Of a stretch of DNA of 64,000 nt, positions 52,420 to 60,709 are shown in pieces. Source of the stretch: Robinsoniella peoriensis (GTDB taxonomy: Bacteria > Bacillota > Clostridia > Lachnospirales > Lachnospiraceae); assembly GCF_042680125.1 (NCBI RefSeq), contig NZ_JBHTNY010000011.1. The stretch is one strand, 5' to 3'. A model generated the notes under the pieces. That model was not told the DNA's origin. It worked only from the letters and a program-made list of their open reading frames with translations, and searched no databases. Position numbers and translations under genes: made by a program. Every line of letters begins with the position of its first letter. The stretch's first letter is position 1.

Positions 52420-52478
52420 AGTTGTTGCGTGGGCTGTCAATATGATATATTGATGGTCTGTTTAAATTAAAATAGAAA

Positions 52479-52502
52479 TGACAGAATCTTACAAAACTGT
52501 CA
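52479..52502 (+). promoter_or_regulatory. Candidate operator of the Bce-like transporter genes
   Basis: TGACAG (52479-52484) and CTGTCA (52497-52502) form an inverted repeat about 100 bases upstream of the ATPase gene; TTACAAAACTGTCAT within it resembles sites of Bce-type regulators. Confidence 0.5.
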
Positions 52503-52599
52503 TATTTGAGAAAGGATCAGGTAAGAATTATTTGCTATGATTCTGTTGTGCAGATGGCGGGAATGGATTTTCAAACACGCTCTGACGTAAGGAGGATTT

Positions 52600-53280
52600 A
52601 TGATGTGTATTATAGAAACGAAAGACTTAAAAAAATATTACGGAGCCGGTGAAAATGTGGTAAAAGCACTGGATGGAGTGGATCTTTCTATTGGGAAAGG
52701 TGAATTTGTATCGATTGTGGGAAGTTCGGGCAGTGGAAAATCCACCCTTCTGCATATGCTTGGAGGTCTGGATATTCCGACTTCCGGAACCGTGACGGTA
52801 GACCGGATCAATCTTTCCAGTATGACGAAAGATGAGCAGACCATATTTAGGCGGCGCAAGATTGGTTTTGTATTCCAGAATTATAATCTGCTGCCTCTGT
52901 TAAATGTTTATGAAAACATTGTTTTGCCAATCCAGCTGGATGGAGTTAAGCCGGATAAAAATTATATCAATGAAATTTTGGACATCTTGGGGCTTCAGTC
53001 TAAGAAATATGCAATGCCCGGGCAGCTGTCGGGCGGACAGCAGCAGAGAGTGGCAATGGCGAGGGCATTGGCGACGAAGCCTGCGATTGTGCTTGCAGAC
53101 GAGCCGACCGGGAATCTGGACAGTAAATCCAGCCAGGATGTGCTGGGGTTGATTAAGATCACCAGTGAGCGTTTTTGCCAGACCATTGTAATGATTACGC
53201 ATAATAGTGAAATTGCCCAGATGGCAGGGCGGATTATTCATTTAGAAGATGGTAAAATCTATGTCAGGGAACAGCTATGA
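52600..53280 (+). CDS. Bce/MacB-type ABC transporter ATPase
   Basis: A 226-residue ATPase: Walker A GSSGSGKST near residue 43, signature LSGGQQQRVAMARAL near 144 and Walker B IVLADEPTGNLDSK near 164. The sequence pattern (ETKDLKKYYGAGENVVKALDG start) is that of LolD/BceA-like proteins working with FtsX-type permeases. AAGGAGG precedes the start; overlaps the permease gene by 4 bases. Confidence 0.95.
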   Translation: MMCIIETKDLKKYYGAGENVVKALDGVDLSIGKGEFVSIVGSSGSGKSTLLHMLGGLDIPTSGTVTVDRINLSSMTKDEQTIFRRRKIGFVFQNYNLLPLLNVYENIVLPIQLDGVKPDKNYINEILDILGLQSKKYAMPGQLSGGQQQRVAMARALATKPAIVLADEPTGNLDSKSSQDVLGLIKITSERFCQTIVMITHNSEIAQMAGRIIHLEDGKIYVREQL

Positions 53281-55766
53281 TCCGGGTTGAAAATAAAAAG
53301 GTGATTGCAGGACTGGCGAAGAAAAATTATATTCAGAATTGGAAAAAGAATATTTTAATAATTGCAGCAATCATATTAACTACATTTATGATAACAGCGG
53401 TCTGCAGCATCGGTCTGAGCTATTGGAACGCAATTTCTCTAAGGCATGTAATGATGAATGGAATGATATTTGATGTGAGCCTGCCGGCACCTACTAAAGA
53501 GCAGGTAAAAAAAGCAAATTCTATGGACGAAATATTGTATGCCGGCATCACCGTAGAGAGTGCAGTTATCGATAAATATCAGGAAAATGATGTGAATATC
53601 CCCTTATCCTGGAGTGATACAACGAATTGGGAAAAGCAGTGTGTTCCGGCTTACGAATTCTTAGAAGGAAAGTATCCGGACAAAGAAAATGAACTTTTGT
53701 TATCTACCCAGACCTTAAAAAGAATAGGGATAGATACGCCTAAAATTGGGATGCATCTTCCGGTGTCCTATTTTTTATTGTCAGAAAAAGATACTTCTCA
53801 TGAGAAGTCGTTTGTGTTATCCGGATTTTATAGGGATTATTCCGGAATGTCACAGGGTTTTATATCCAGGAATTTTTATGAAAATTCAGGAGCAGAACAA
53901 ACGGTTATGACCCAGGGTTCTTTAAAAATAACACTGAAAAATCATCTGTATTCCGTAAAGGATATTAAAATGCTGGAAGATGAACTATCGATTGAAGGAA
54001 GACAAATGTTATTTGCAGATTACTATCTGATGGAAGACTTCGTAAAATTTGCAGCAGGGCTTATGGGTTTGTTTTTTCTGATTGTTTTGAGCGGATATTT
54101 TTTTATTTATAATGTTCTTCATATTTCGATTGCCAAAGAAGTCCGTTTTTTTGGACAGTTAAAAACAATTGGTACTACATCTAAACAGATCAGGAGGTTT
54201 GTACTTAAGCAGGTGCTGTGGAATTCGTCGTTAGGCATACCCTCAGGGATGATACTCGGAGCATTGGTGTCGTTTTTGATTGTACCATCTGCATTGGAAT
54301 TAGCGAATCCTACACTCCAGCTAAAAGAAGCAGTAGTATTTCATCCGTTAATTTTTATCGGAGCTGCACTGTTTTCCGGGCTGACCATTTATTTCAGCAG
54401 CAGGAAACCTGCAATGATAGCGGGTGATATTTCACCGGTTGAAGCAGCAAAATATTTTGGTATGGTATCCCCGCACCGGGATAGAAACAGTGTGAATGGG
54501 GGAAGGCTTAGCTACATGGCATGGCGCAATATGTTCCGGGAGAAGAAGCAGGCGGTTATTATACTAACTTCTTTTTTTGTAACGCTTACGGCTTTACTGG
54601 TCATCACAACCCTGGTTAATGGAAGCAGTACAAAGCATGTCCTGAATACACTGCAAGATTCTGATTTTCGCATTATTAATCTTTCCACAGCGTATAATAA
54701 TCCTATTCAAAGAATACAGCCATCCGTAATCGAGCAGATAAAATCCATGGATGGAGTTGAGGATGTCCGGACAGTAAGTTCAGCTGAACTGCTGATTCCT
54801 TATAATGAAGATATTTGGAAGGAATATTTTATAGGGCTTGAGAAGAAGCCAATTGCCAGAGGCGATTATGAGGAGCAGATGGTACTTTATAAAGAAGGAA
54901 AAGAAACAGATTTGTTTACCGGCAGGCTCGTGGGCATTGATGAAGCGGAATTTGATTCCATTAATAAAGAAATGGACGGCATTTTAAATAAAGAAGCGTT
55001 TATGTCTGGTGAAATCGGTTTGATAAGCCCTTTCCTTACGGGAATTTCGGTTAAAGAAACATTGGGTAAAGAACTTGTTTACCAATTAAAACAGAATAAT
55101 GAACGAAAACAATATAAGATAAAAATAGAGGCGGAAATTCCTGGTGTTAGCTTTATTGCCAGCGGATACTTACCAAGCATAATAATCAGTGATGGATTAG
55201 CAAAAGAAATCTTAGGCGAGCCTATAACCGAAATTTTAAAGATCGTTTATGAAGAACCATTTAATGCCGAACTGGATAAAAAAATAAAAGAATTATTTAA
55301 GGGTGAGAAAAACATATCGATGGAGTCGAAATTTGACAGCTATGATGAAATGAAGCAGTCGGAGACTCAGTTAAAAATTCTTGGCGGGGGTCTTGGAATA
55401 ATCCTTACCTTATTAGCCATTTTGAACTATAGCAATATGACTGCTGCAGGGATACAGAACCGGATAAAAGAATTTGCAGCGCTGCAAAGTATTGGCATGA
55501 CTACGGTACAGATCAGGAAGTTACTGCTGATAGAAGGAACGTGCTATGGAATTGTTTCATTCTTTTTTGTAATTATCCTGGGAATTCCAATTGATTATGT
55601 CATATACCATGCAATGAACCGTTACAGGATTCCTTTCCAGATACCGGTCAGATCAACTCTTCTTGTATTTGGCAGTATTTTAATCACCTGTATTTTTGTT
55701 CCATTGGTGGTTTATCAATTTTTGCATAAGGATAATATTGTGGAACAGCTGCGGGATATGGAATAA
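53277..55766 (+). CDS. FtsX-type ABC permease, Bce-like
   Basis: An 829-residue permease with two FtsX domains: the first around residues 257-380 (LMGLFFLIVLSGYFFIYNVLH; FGQLKTIGTTSKQIRRFVLK) and the second at 700-829 (GGLGIILTLLAILNYSNMTA; FAALQSIGMTTVQIRKLLLI). Extracytoplasmic domains fill residues 50-235 and 450-690. Unlike BceB, which has one large outside domain, this one has two, closer to the double-FtsX permeases found in clostridial operons. Probably removes or senses cell-wall-active peptides. Confidence 0.9.
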   Translation: MIRVENKKVIAGLAKKNYIQNWKKNILIIAAIILTTFMITAVCSIGLSYWNAISLRHVMMNGMIFDVSLPAPTKEQVKKANSMDEILYAGITVESAVIDKYQENDVNIPLSWSDTTNWEKQCVPAYEFLEGKYPDKENELLLSTQTLKRIGIDTPKIGMHLPVSYFLLSEKDTSHEKSFVLSGFYRDYSGMSQGFISRNFYENSGAEQTVMTQGSLKITLKNHLYSVKDIKMLEDELSIEGRQMLFADYYLMEDFVKFAAGLMGLFFLIVLSGYFFIYNVLHISIAKEVRFFGQLKTIGTTSKQIRRFVLKQVLWNSSLGIPSGMILGALVSFLIVPSALELANPTLQLKEAVVFHPLIFIGAALFSGLTIYFSSRKPAMIAGDISPVEAAKYFGMVSPHRDRNSVNGGRLSYMAWRNMFREKKQAVIILTSFFVTLTALLVITTLVNGSSTKHVLNTLQDSDFRIINLSTAYNNPIQRIQPSVIEQIKSMDGVEDVRTVSSAELLIPYNEDIWKEYFIGLEKKPIARGDYEEQMVLYKEGKETDLFTGRLVGIDEAEFDSINKEMDGILNKEAFMSGEIGLISPFLTGISVKETLGKELVYQLKQNNERKQYKIKIEAEIPGVSFIASGYLPSIIISDGLAKEILGEPITEILKIVYEEPFNAELDKKIKELFKGEKNISMESKFDSYDEMKQSETQLKILGGGLGIILTLLAILNYSNMTAAGIQNRIKEFAALQSIGMTTVQIRKLLLIEGTCYGIVSFFFVIILGIPIDYVIYHAMNRYRIPFQIPVRSTLLVFGSILITCIFVPLVVYQFLHKDNIVEQLRDME

Positions 55767-55772
55767 AAGATG

Positions 55773-55863
55773 GCTCCGGTTGTTACGCCGGAGCCGGTAA
55801 AATGGTACCCGGTTGTGCGGACCGGGTGTGAGTTATGAAATATATTAGCTTCTTGCTAATATA
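55773..55863. other. Cluster of three hairpins after the permease gene
   Basis: GGCTCCGG/CCGGAGCC (55773-55796), ACCCGG/CCGGGT, and ATATATTAGC/GCTAATATAT (55837-55863). The last T-poor hairpin is not a classical terminator; the GC hairpins may end the operon or form an RNA. Confidence 0.5.
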
Positions 55864-55966
55864 TGTTAAATCTATCATATTCTGTATGTGCATTCAAACA
55901 AAATCGTTCGACAAAATATTTCATAAAACGACAAATCAACTTGCTGCAAATATGTATAGGCAGGGG

Positions 55967-56269
55967 TTATCTGGATAAATCTTCCACAATGGTATCTTCG
56001 GTGAGACCGGAAAGTACAGCTATTTTTTCGTTAACCATACTGCGAAAGCAATTGGGGAGATGTTCTTGGTGGGCTCTGTGAATCGCTACACATTCCACAC
56101 ATTTTCCATGATATTTGCAGGGTTTTTTGCAGGAACAATGGTCTTGTGATTTCAGTGCTTCGCGAAGTTCCGCTACGAATTCATCCTGGATTTTTATACC
56201 CTCTTGCCGGTTGCCCTTATGAAATTCCTTCATGGCTTCTTTCTCTTTTGCATGTCCATCAATTTTCAT
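55967..56269 (-). CDS. Hypothetical cysteine-rich protein
   Basis: A 100-residue minus-strand protein. A helical N-terminus (GHAKEKEAMKEFHKGNRQEG) is followed by a Cys/His cluster: CSCKKPCKYHGKCVECV then HRAHQEHLPNC (seven cysteines, several histidines; a likely metal site). AAGGAG stands upstream of the start. I recall similar proteins in Clostridia annotated without function. It faces away from the cupin gene. Confidence 0.7.
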   Translation of the reverse strand: MKIDGHAKEKEAMKEFHKGNRQEGIKIQDEFVAELREALKSQDHCSCKKPCKYHGKCVECVAIHRAHQEHLPNCFRSMVNEKIAVLSGLTEDTIVEDLSR

Positions 56270-56604
56270 AGTATGTACAGCTCCTTTTTTCTTTTATTAT
56301 AAAACAGATACGTATGAATGTCAAAAGTGTATAACTATTCATTATACTATGCATCACAGTAATAAAATATCTTGTATTTATACATGTGGTGAGATATAAT
56401 AATGTCAGCAGTTGAAATTTACCGGGAAGCATAAATTCTAAATGAAATCAGCATTCCAAGTAGAATAAAATATGGTCTTCGATGAGGAAGAGTTTCTGGT
56501 TGCAGCAGTTACCGGGGACTCTTTTCTATTGAGTCAGGGAATTTCAGACTGCAGGCAGAGCTAAGATACATAAAAAATTGCAAATCAGAAATGGAGGATT
56601 TGAG
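56270..56604. other. Intergenic region with a possible terminator
   Basis: No gene seen in 335 bases. AAGAGT..CTGGT pairs with ACCGG..ACTCTT (56488-56525), followed by TTCT; it may be the end of a short transcript. Confidence 0.45.
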
Positions 56605-56931
56605 ATGAAAACAGAAACAGTGGAAAATATGTGTGGTGGAAAAGGACATGTTGTGATCAAACATATCCTGGGCGAAAAAGAATTAAACGGCAAATGCGGT
56701 CTATATGCGGAAGTAACTATTGAACCGGAATGTTCTCTGGGGTATCATGAACATCACGGAGAGAGTGAAACTTATTATATCTTATCCGGAACAGGTGATT
56801 ATGATGATAATGGAAATGTTCGCCCGGTAAAAGCAGGAGATGTTACATTTACCCCGGATGGTTCCGGGCATGGACTAATTAATACGGGAAATACGGATCT
56901 TGTTTTCATGGCACTGATAATTATGGATTAA
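56605..56931 (+). CDS. Small cupin-domain protein
   Basis: A 108-residue cupin_2 protein: LGYHEHHGESETYYILSG near residue 50 (metal-binding His-His-Glu) and PDGSGHGLINTG near 92 (last histidine). Such small cupins bind metal and may be isomerases or sensors; no substrate can be named. ATG 56605 follows GGAGG; an earlier in-frame start at 56578 is less likely. Confidence 0.85.
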   Translation: MKTETVENMCGGKGHVVIKHILGEKELNGKCGLYAEVTIEPECSLGYHEHHGESETYYILSGTGDYDDNGNVRPVKAGDVTFTPDGSGHGLINTGNTDLVFMALIIMD

Positions 56932-57047
56932 AGCTTGTTCGATGAATAAAATAATTTATTAATATTGCAGTTCGCACAAATACTTCTGAATTTTTCAGGA
57001 GTATTTTTCGTAATTAAGAAAAAAATGCAGAAATTTCTAAAAACAGC

Positions 57048-57078
57048 TTGACTGTAAACCTGGTTTATACCTTATATA
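57048..57078 (+). promoter_or_regulatory. MerR-type promoter with 19-base spacer
   Basis: TTGACT (57048-57053) and TATATA (57073-57078) are 19 bases apart, and the spacer holds GTAAACC-T-GGTTTAT. An over-long spacer with a palindrome is the hallmark of promoters twisted into activity by MerR proteins. Confidence 0.75.
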
Positions 57079-57099
57079 CCAATAAAAGGAGGTGAAAAC

Positions 57100-57936
57100 T
57101 TGACAATAAAAGAGGTTGAAGAGGAATTAAATGTCACCAGAGCAAATGTTCGCTTTTATGAAAAGGAGGGGCTGCTGACTGCCAGGCGCAATCCGATTAA
57201 TGGTTACCGGGATTACTCCAGGGAAAATATTGAGACTTTAAAAAAGATTATCTTTCTAAGAAAGCTTAATGTACCTATTGAAGAGATTAAGCTGGTGCAG
57301 TTGGAAAAGCTCTCGATGGAAGAAATGCTTCATAAACAGGCAGACTCATTGGAGGCAGAGATAAAACAATTAGAACAATCCAGGTGGATTTGTTTAGAGC
57401 TGGTTAAGAATCAAGATTTTGATTATGCCAATTTAACGGTAGAACGGTATGAGGATGCTGTAGACAAATCCGGTTATATGATTTTTCGGGATACGATTAG
57501 TAATCTTGCAGCAATGAAAGGAAAGATTGCAATATGGTCAATCATTATCTTTTCATTTATATTAGCGTTTATCTCGTATCCGCTGCTGCCGGAAGGAATT
57601 GTAGTCTGGTGGAATAATATTGGTAAAATCGTTTATGGAGATAAACTGCTTGTCTTTATTTTTCCTGTCATTGCATCCATGCTTGTCTTCACAGCCAGAT
57701 CCTGGGTCTGGAATTTTCTCTATCGCAATATGCCTTACTATATGCTGAAAGTGGATGCCATTACCACAATCGTGTGCCTCTATTTGTCCATTCTTTTGCT
57801 GACAAGTCAGCTATATGCGATTTTCTATCACAACTGGATAAGCTGGCCAATTGAAAGCAGCGTTATTGTGGAAACACTCATATTTTTATTTATTTTGTTA
57901 GTAATTGCCTATAAAAAGAAAAAGGAGGAGCGATAA
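57100..57936 (+). CDS. MerR regulator with a C-terminal membrane domain
   Basis: A 278-residue protein starting at TTG 57100 after AGGAGGTG. Residues 1-70 form the MerR HTH and wing (EELNVTRANVRFYEKEGLLT; NGYRDYSRENIETLKKIIFL), 70-115 the dimerisation helix, and 145-272 four hydrophobic segments (AIWSIIIFSFILAFISYPLL etc.). So DNA binding is tied to the membrane. It is one base away from the MutS-like gene, with which it must be co-transcribed. Confidence 0.88.
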   Translation: MTIKEVEEELNVTRANVRFYEKEGLLTARRNPINGYRDYSRENIETLKKIIFLRKLNVPIEEIKLVQLEKLSMEEMLHKQADSLEAEIKQLEQSRWICLELVKNQDFDYANLTVERYEDAVDKSGYMIFRDTISNLAAMKGKIAIWSIIIFSFILAFISYPLLPEGIVVWWNNIGKIVYGDKLLVFIFPVIASMLVFTARSWVWNFLYRNMPYYMLKVDAITTIVCLYLSILLLTSQLYAIFYHNWISWPIESSVIVETLIFLFILLVIAYKKKKEER

Positions 57937-57937
57937 C

Positions 57938-59584
57938 ATGGAACTGGCAATGATCTTTGTGATTATGCTGGCATTATTTATGGGGGCTGTTTTTTATGAA
58001 CATAAATGCGGTGAACGGAAAGTTCGTAAGTGGATTCATGATTCCTATGGTAAGATACCGGCAGACAGAAAGCTTCCCTTTGAACAGATTCAAATTTTCT
58101 GGGAAGAATTTAAAATGGACATTCCCGAGAACGAAAGCGTAGATGATGTTACCTGGAATGACCTGGAGATGGATAAGATTTTTTCCAGAATAAATGTCTG
58201 TACATCATTTGCGGGGGAACAGGTGCTGTATGCCAGGCTTCACAAGCTGCCGGCAGATAAAGCCGGGCTTTTAATTCTGGAAGAACAAATTTGCTTTTAT
58301 TCCAAGAATGATAAAATCAGGGAAGAAGTGCAGTATTTGCTTAGCATACTTGGGAAAGAAGAAGTGAATTATTATCTGCCTATGTTTATGAGTAATCTGG
58401 ATGCTCTTGGTTCAATTCATGTAAGGTTTTACAGGATTATGCAGATATTGCTGTTCTTGTCTGTGATTCCGGCTCTTGTCAGAGGACAGTCAAGCTTTCT
58501 GTTGATTACAGCAATGGTATTTATGATCAATGCAGTAATTTATGCACTGAATAAAGTCAGGCATGAAGTCTATATGGATACCCTTACCGGGATTATAGGA
58601 GTGGCAAAGAGTGTAAAAGAAATTGTGAAAAAACCGGAGAAATACACGATTCATATACCGGAGTGCATCAAAGAAAATGTAAAATTATTCCATAAAATAA
58701 CGAAAATGCTTGTCAGCCTTCAGCGGAAGAAGCGGGAAGGAATGTCTGGAGATCTATTAGGGGTTGTCCATGATTACCTGATAGGAGCAACCCTTTGGGA
58801 TTTTATTGTCTATGATAAAATCATCCGCTACCTGAGGGGAAAACAAAAGGAATTTATGGAGCTGTTTGAGTTCATAGGCGAGTTGGAAGCATCTGTTTCT
58901 GTTGCTTCATTCAGGAAAAGCCTGGAGTTATACTGTATACCTGAATTTATAAATAAGCCGATGCTGAAAATGACGGAGATCTATCATCCGCTGATTGAAC
59001 ATCCGGTCTGCAATACGGTATCCCTGGACCGTAACTGTATCATTACGGGATCAAATGCTTCCGGAAAGTCTACGTTTATCAAAGCCGTGGCGGCAAATGT
59101 GATCCTTGCGGAAAGCATCCATACCTGTATGGCAAGACAGATGCAGCTGCCGGATGCCATGGTGATTACCTCCATGGCGGTGCGGGACGATCTTATGGGC
59201 GGTGAAAGTTATTATATGAAGGAAATTAAATATCTGAACCGCATTGTAAAAAGTGTAAAAGATAAACGGATGGTCATCTGCGTTATTGATGAGATTTTAA
59301 GAGGAACGAATACACAGGAGCGAATTGCGGCTTCGGCGGCTATATTAGAATATCTGGAAAATCAAAATTGCCTAGCGATTGTGGCATCCCATGATATTGA
59401 GTTGACACGGAAACTGGAAGATGCCTATGGATATTATTTTTTTTGTGAACAGATGCAGGGCAGGGATATTGCTTTTGATTATAAGATCCGGGAAGGGGTC
59501 AGCAATACAAAGAACGCGATTGCTCTGCTGGAGGCTATTGGCTTTCCGAATATGATCATCGAGAGCGCAAGGCAGATGCTGTGA
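57938..59584 (+). CDS. Membrane-anchored MutS-like ATPase
   Basis: A 548-residue protein. Hydrophobic segments at residues 3-20 and about 165-205 surround a region with helical MutS core character; the C-terminal MutS family ATPase has Walker A GSNASGKST (K377), the loop SMAVRDDLMGGESYY near 413 and Walker B VICVIDEILRGTN (D451/E452), then ASHDIELT. No mismatch-recognition domain I is present. Relatives are often called MutS but are unlikely to repair mismatches. AAGGAGG precedes ATG 57938; the upstream frame (57905) overlaps the MerR gene. Confidence 0.85.
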   Translation: MELAMIFVIMLALFMGAVFYEHKCGERKVRKWIHDSYGKIPADRKLPFEQIQIFWEEFKMDIPENESVDDVTWNDLEMDKIFSRINVCTSFAGEQVLYARLHKLPADKAGLLILEEQICFYSKNDKIREEVQYLLSILGKEEVNYYLPMFMSNLDALGSIHVRFYRIMQILLFLSVIPALVRGQSSFLLITAMVFMINAVIYALNKVRHEVYMDTLTGIIGVAKSVKEIVKKPEKYTIHIPECIKENVKLFHKITKMLVSLQRKKREGMSGDLLGVVHDYLIGATLWDFIVYDKIIRYLRGKQKEFMELFEFIGELEASVSVASFRKSLELYCIPEFINKPMLKMTEIYHPLIEHPVCNTVSLDRNCIITGSNASGKSTFIKAVAANVILAESIHTCMARQMQLPDAMVITSMAVRDDLMGGESYYMKEIKYLNRIVKSVKDKRMVICVIDEILRGTNTQERIAASAAILEYLENQNCLAIVASHDIELTRKLEDAYGYYFFCEQMQGRDIAFDYKIREGVSNTKNAIALLEAIGFPNMIIESARQML

Positions 59585-59596
59585 TACGGTTTTTTG

Positions 59597-60484
59597 TCAC
59601 TTTTCACAAATAATTTTTTTTAGCTGGAATGCGGCAGCACTGAGCGGATACTTTGTGTTCTCAACGAGACAGATATTTCGGAAAGGAATTTCTTCTGCAA
59701 CCCGGATTTCAAACACTTCCTGTGCGTTTACTGCACGTGCTGCAAATTCCTCTGGAATAAAACCGATACCGAGATCATGGGTAACCATTGGCAGTATCAG
59801 GTCGGTGGTAGCCACCTCGATGTCAGGCTCCAGGTACAGCTTATGGGAGGAAAATATTTTTTCGTAAAAGGTATAGGTCGTCGTACCCTTGGATAAGGAA
59901 ATCAGAGGATATTGTTTTAAATCTTCTAAATGGAGAACCTGATCTTTTAAATGTTTAAAATGAGGACCTGCAATTAAAATTTCCCGAAAGGGAAGGAGTT
60001 TTGTTTCTTCGAGGGGGGTATAGGCATCCGTAGGTGTGGTGACGATGGCAAAATCAATTTTGTCGTATTTCAGGTGATCAATTGCTTCTGGTGTGGTAAC
60101 ATTTTGAATCAGCAGCTTAATATTGGGGTACATGGAGTGAAAACTCTTCAGTTTTACCAGCAGGAAACCATGCAGTGCCGTTTCACTGGCTCCAATACGG
60201 ATCAATCCATCCTGGAGAGTGGAAATGTCTTTTAAAGATTTTTCGCCTATAAAGATTTCTTCGCAGGCTCTGCGGACATGGGCAAATAATTCTTCTCCCT
60301 CATGTGTCAGGGAAACGCCTTTTTGTGAGCGGACAAACAGTTTGCAGCGCAGTTCTTCTTCCAGAAGTTTAATGGTACGGGAAATAGATGGCTGGCTGGA
60401 CATCAGCAGATTGGCAGCCTGGGTAATGCTTTTGTATTTTGCCACGAAATAGAATATTTTGTAGTATTCAAAATTTGCCGACAT
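59597..60484 (-). CDS. LysR-family transcriptional regulator
   Basis: A 295-residue LysR protein. HTH: YYKIFYFVAKYKSITQAANL then SSQPSISRTIKLLEEELRCK; effector domain from about residue 90. ATG 60484 follows GGAGG on the minus strand. It faces away from pckA across 225 bases, so it probably controls pckA as well as itself. The nearest matches in style are CysB/CbbR-like regulators of carbon metabolism, but the effector is unknown. Confidence 0.93.
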   Translation of the reverse strand: MSANFEYYKIFYFVAKYKSITQAANLLMSSQPSISRTIKLLEEELRCKLFVRSQKGVSLTHEGEELFAHVRRACEEIFIGEKSLKDISTLQDGLIRIGASETALHGFLLVKLKSFHSMYPNIKLLIQNVTTPEAIDHLKYDKIDFAIVTTPTDAYTPLEETKLLPFREILIAGPHFKHLKDQVLHLEDLKQYPLISLSKGTTTYTFYEKIFSSHKLYLEPDIEVATTDLILPMVTHDLGIGFIPEEFAARAVNAQEVFEIRVAEEIPFRNICLVENTKYPLSAAAFQLKKIICEK

Positions 60485-60709
60485 GGTATTGATTCCTCCA
60501 TCGTAATTGATCCATAGAAAATTGTTATGGACACTATACAATAATATTATTTTATTTTATGCTTACTTAATAGTATAATACGATTTGTATAAAACAACAA
60601 GCTTTTGTTGACATATCAACTGTAGGCGCCAGCATTGCCAATGCAATATAGTAATAAGCGGCAGTTCTGAAATCAGTAGAAATGACGGCAAAGGAAATAG
60701 GAGGAAAAT

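Noticed and set aside
55773..55863. Third copy of the structured repeat element (shares GAGTTATGAAA)
   Set aside because: Only 11 bases and a preceding hairpin are shared with copies at 50574 and 62679; the CCCATAAAAGAGGG start and the ACAAGTA end are missing.
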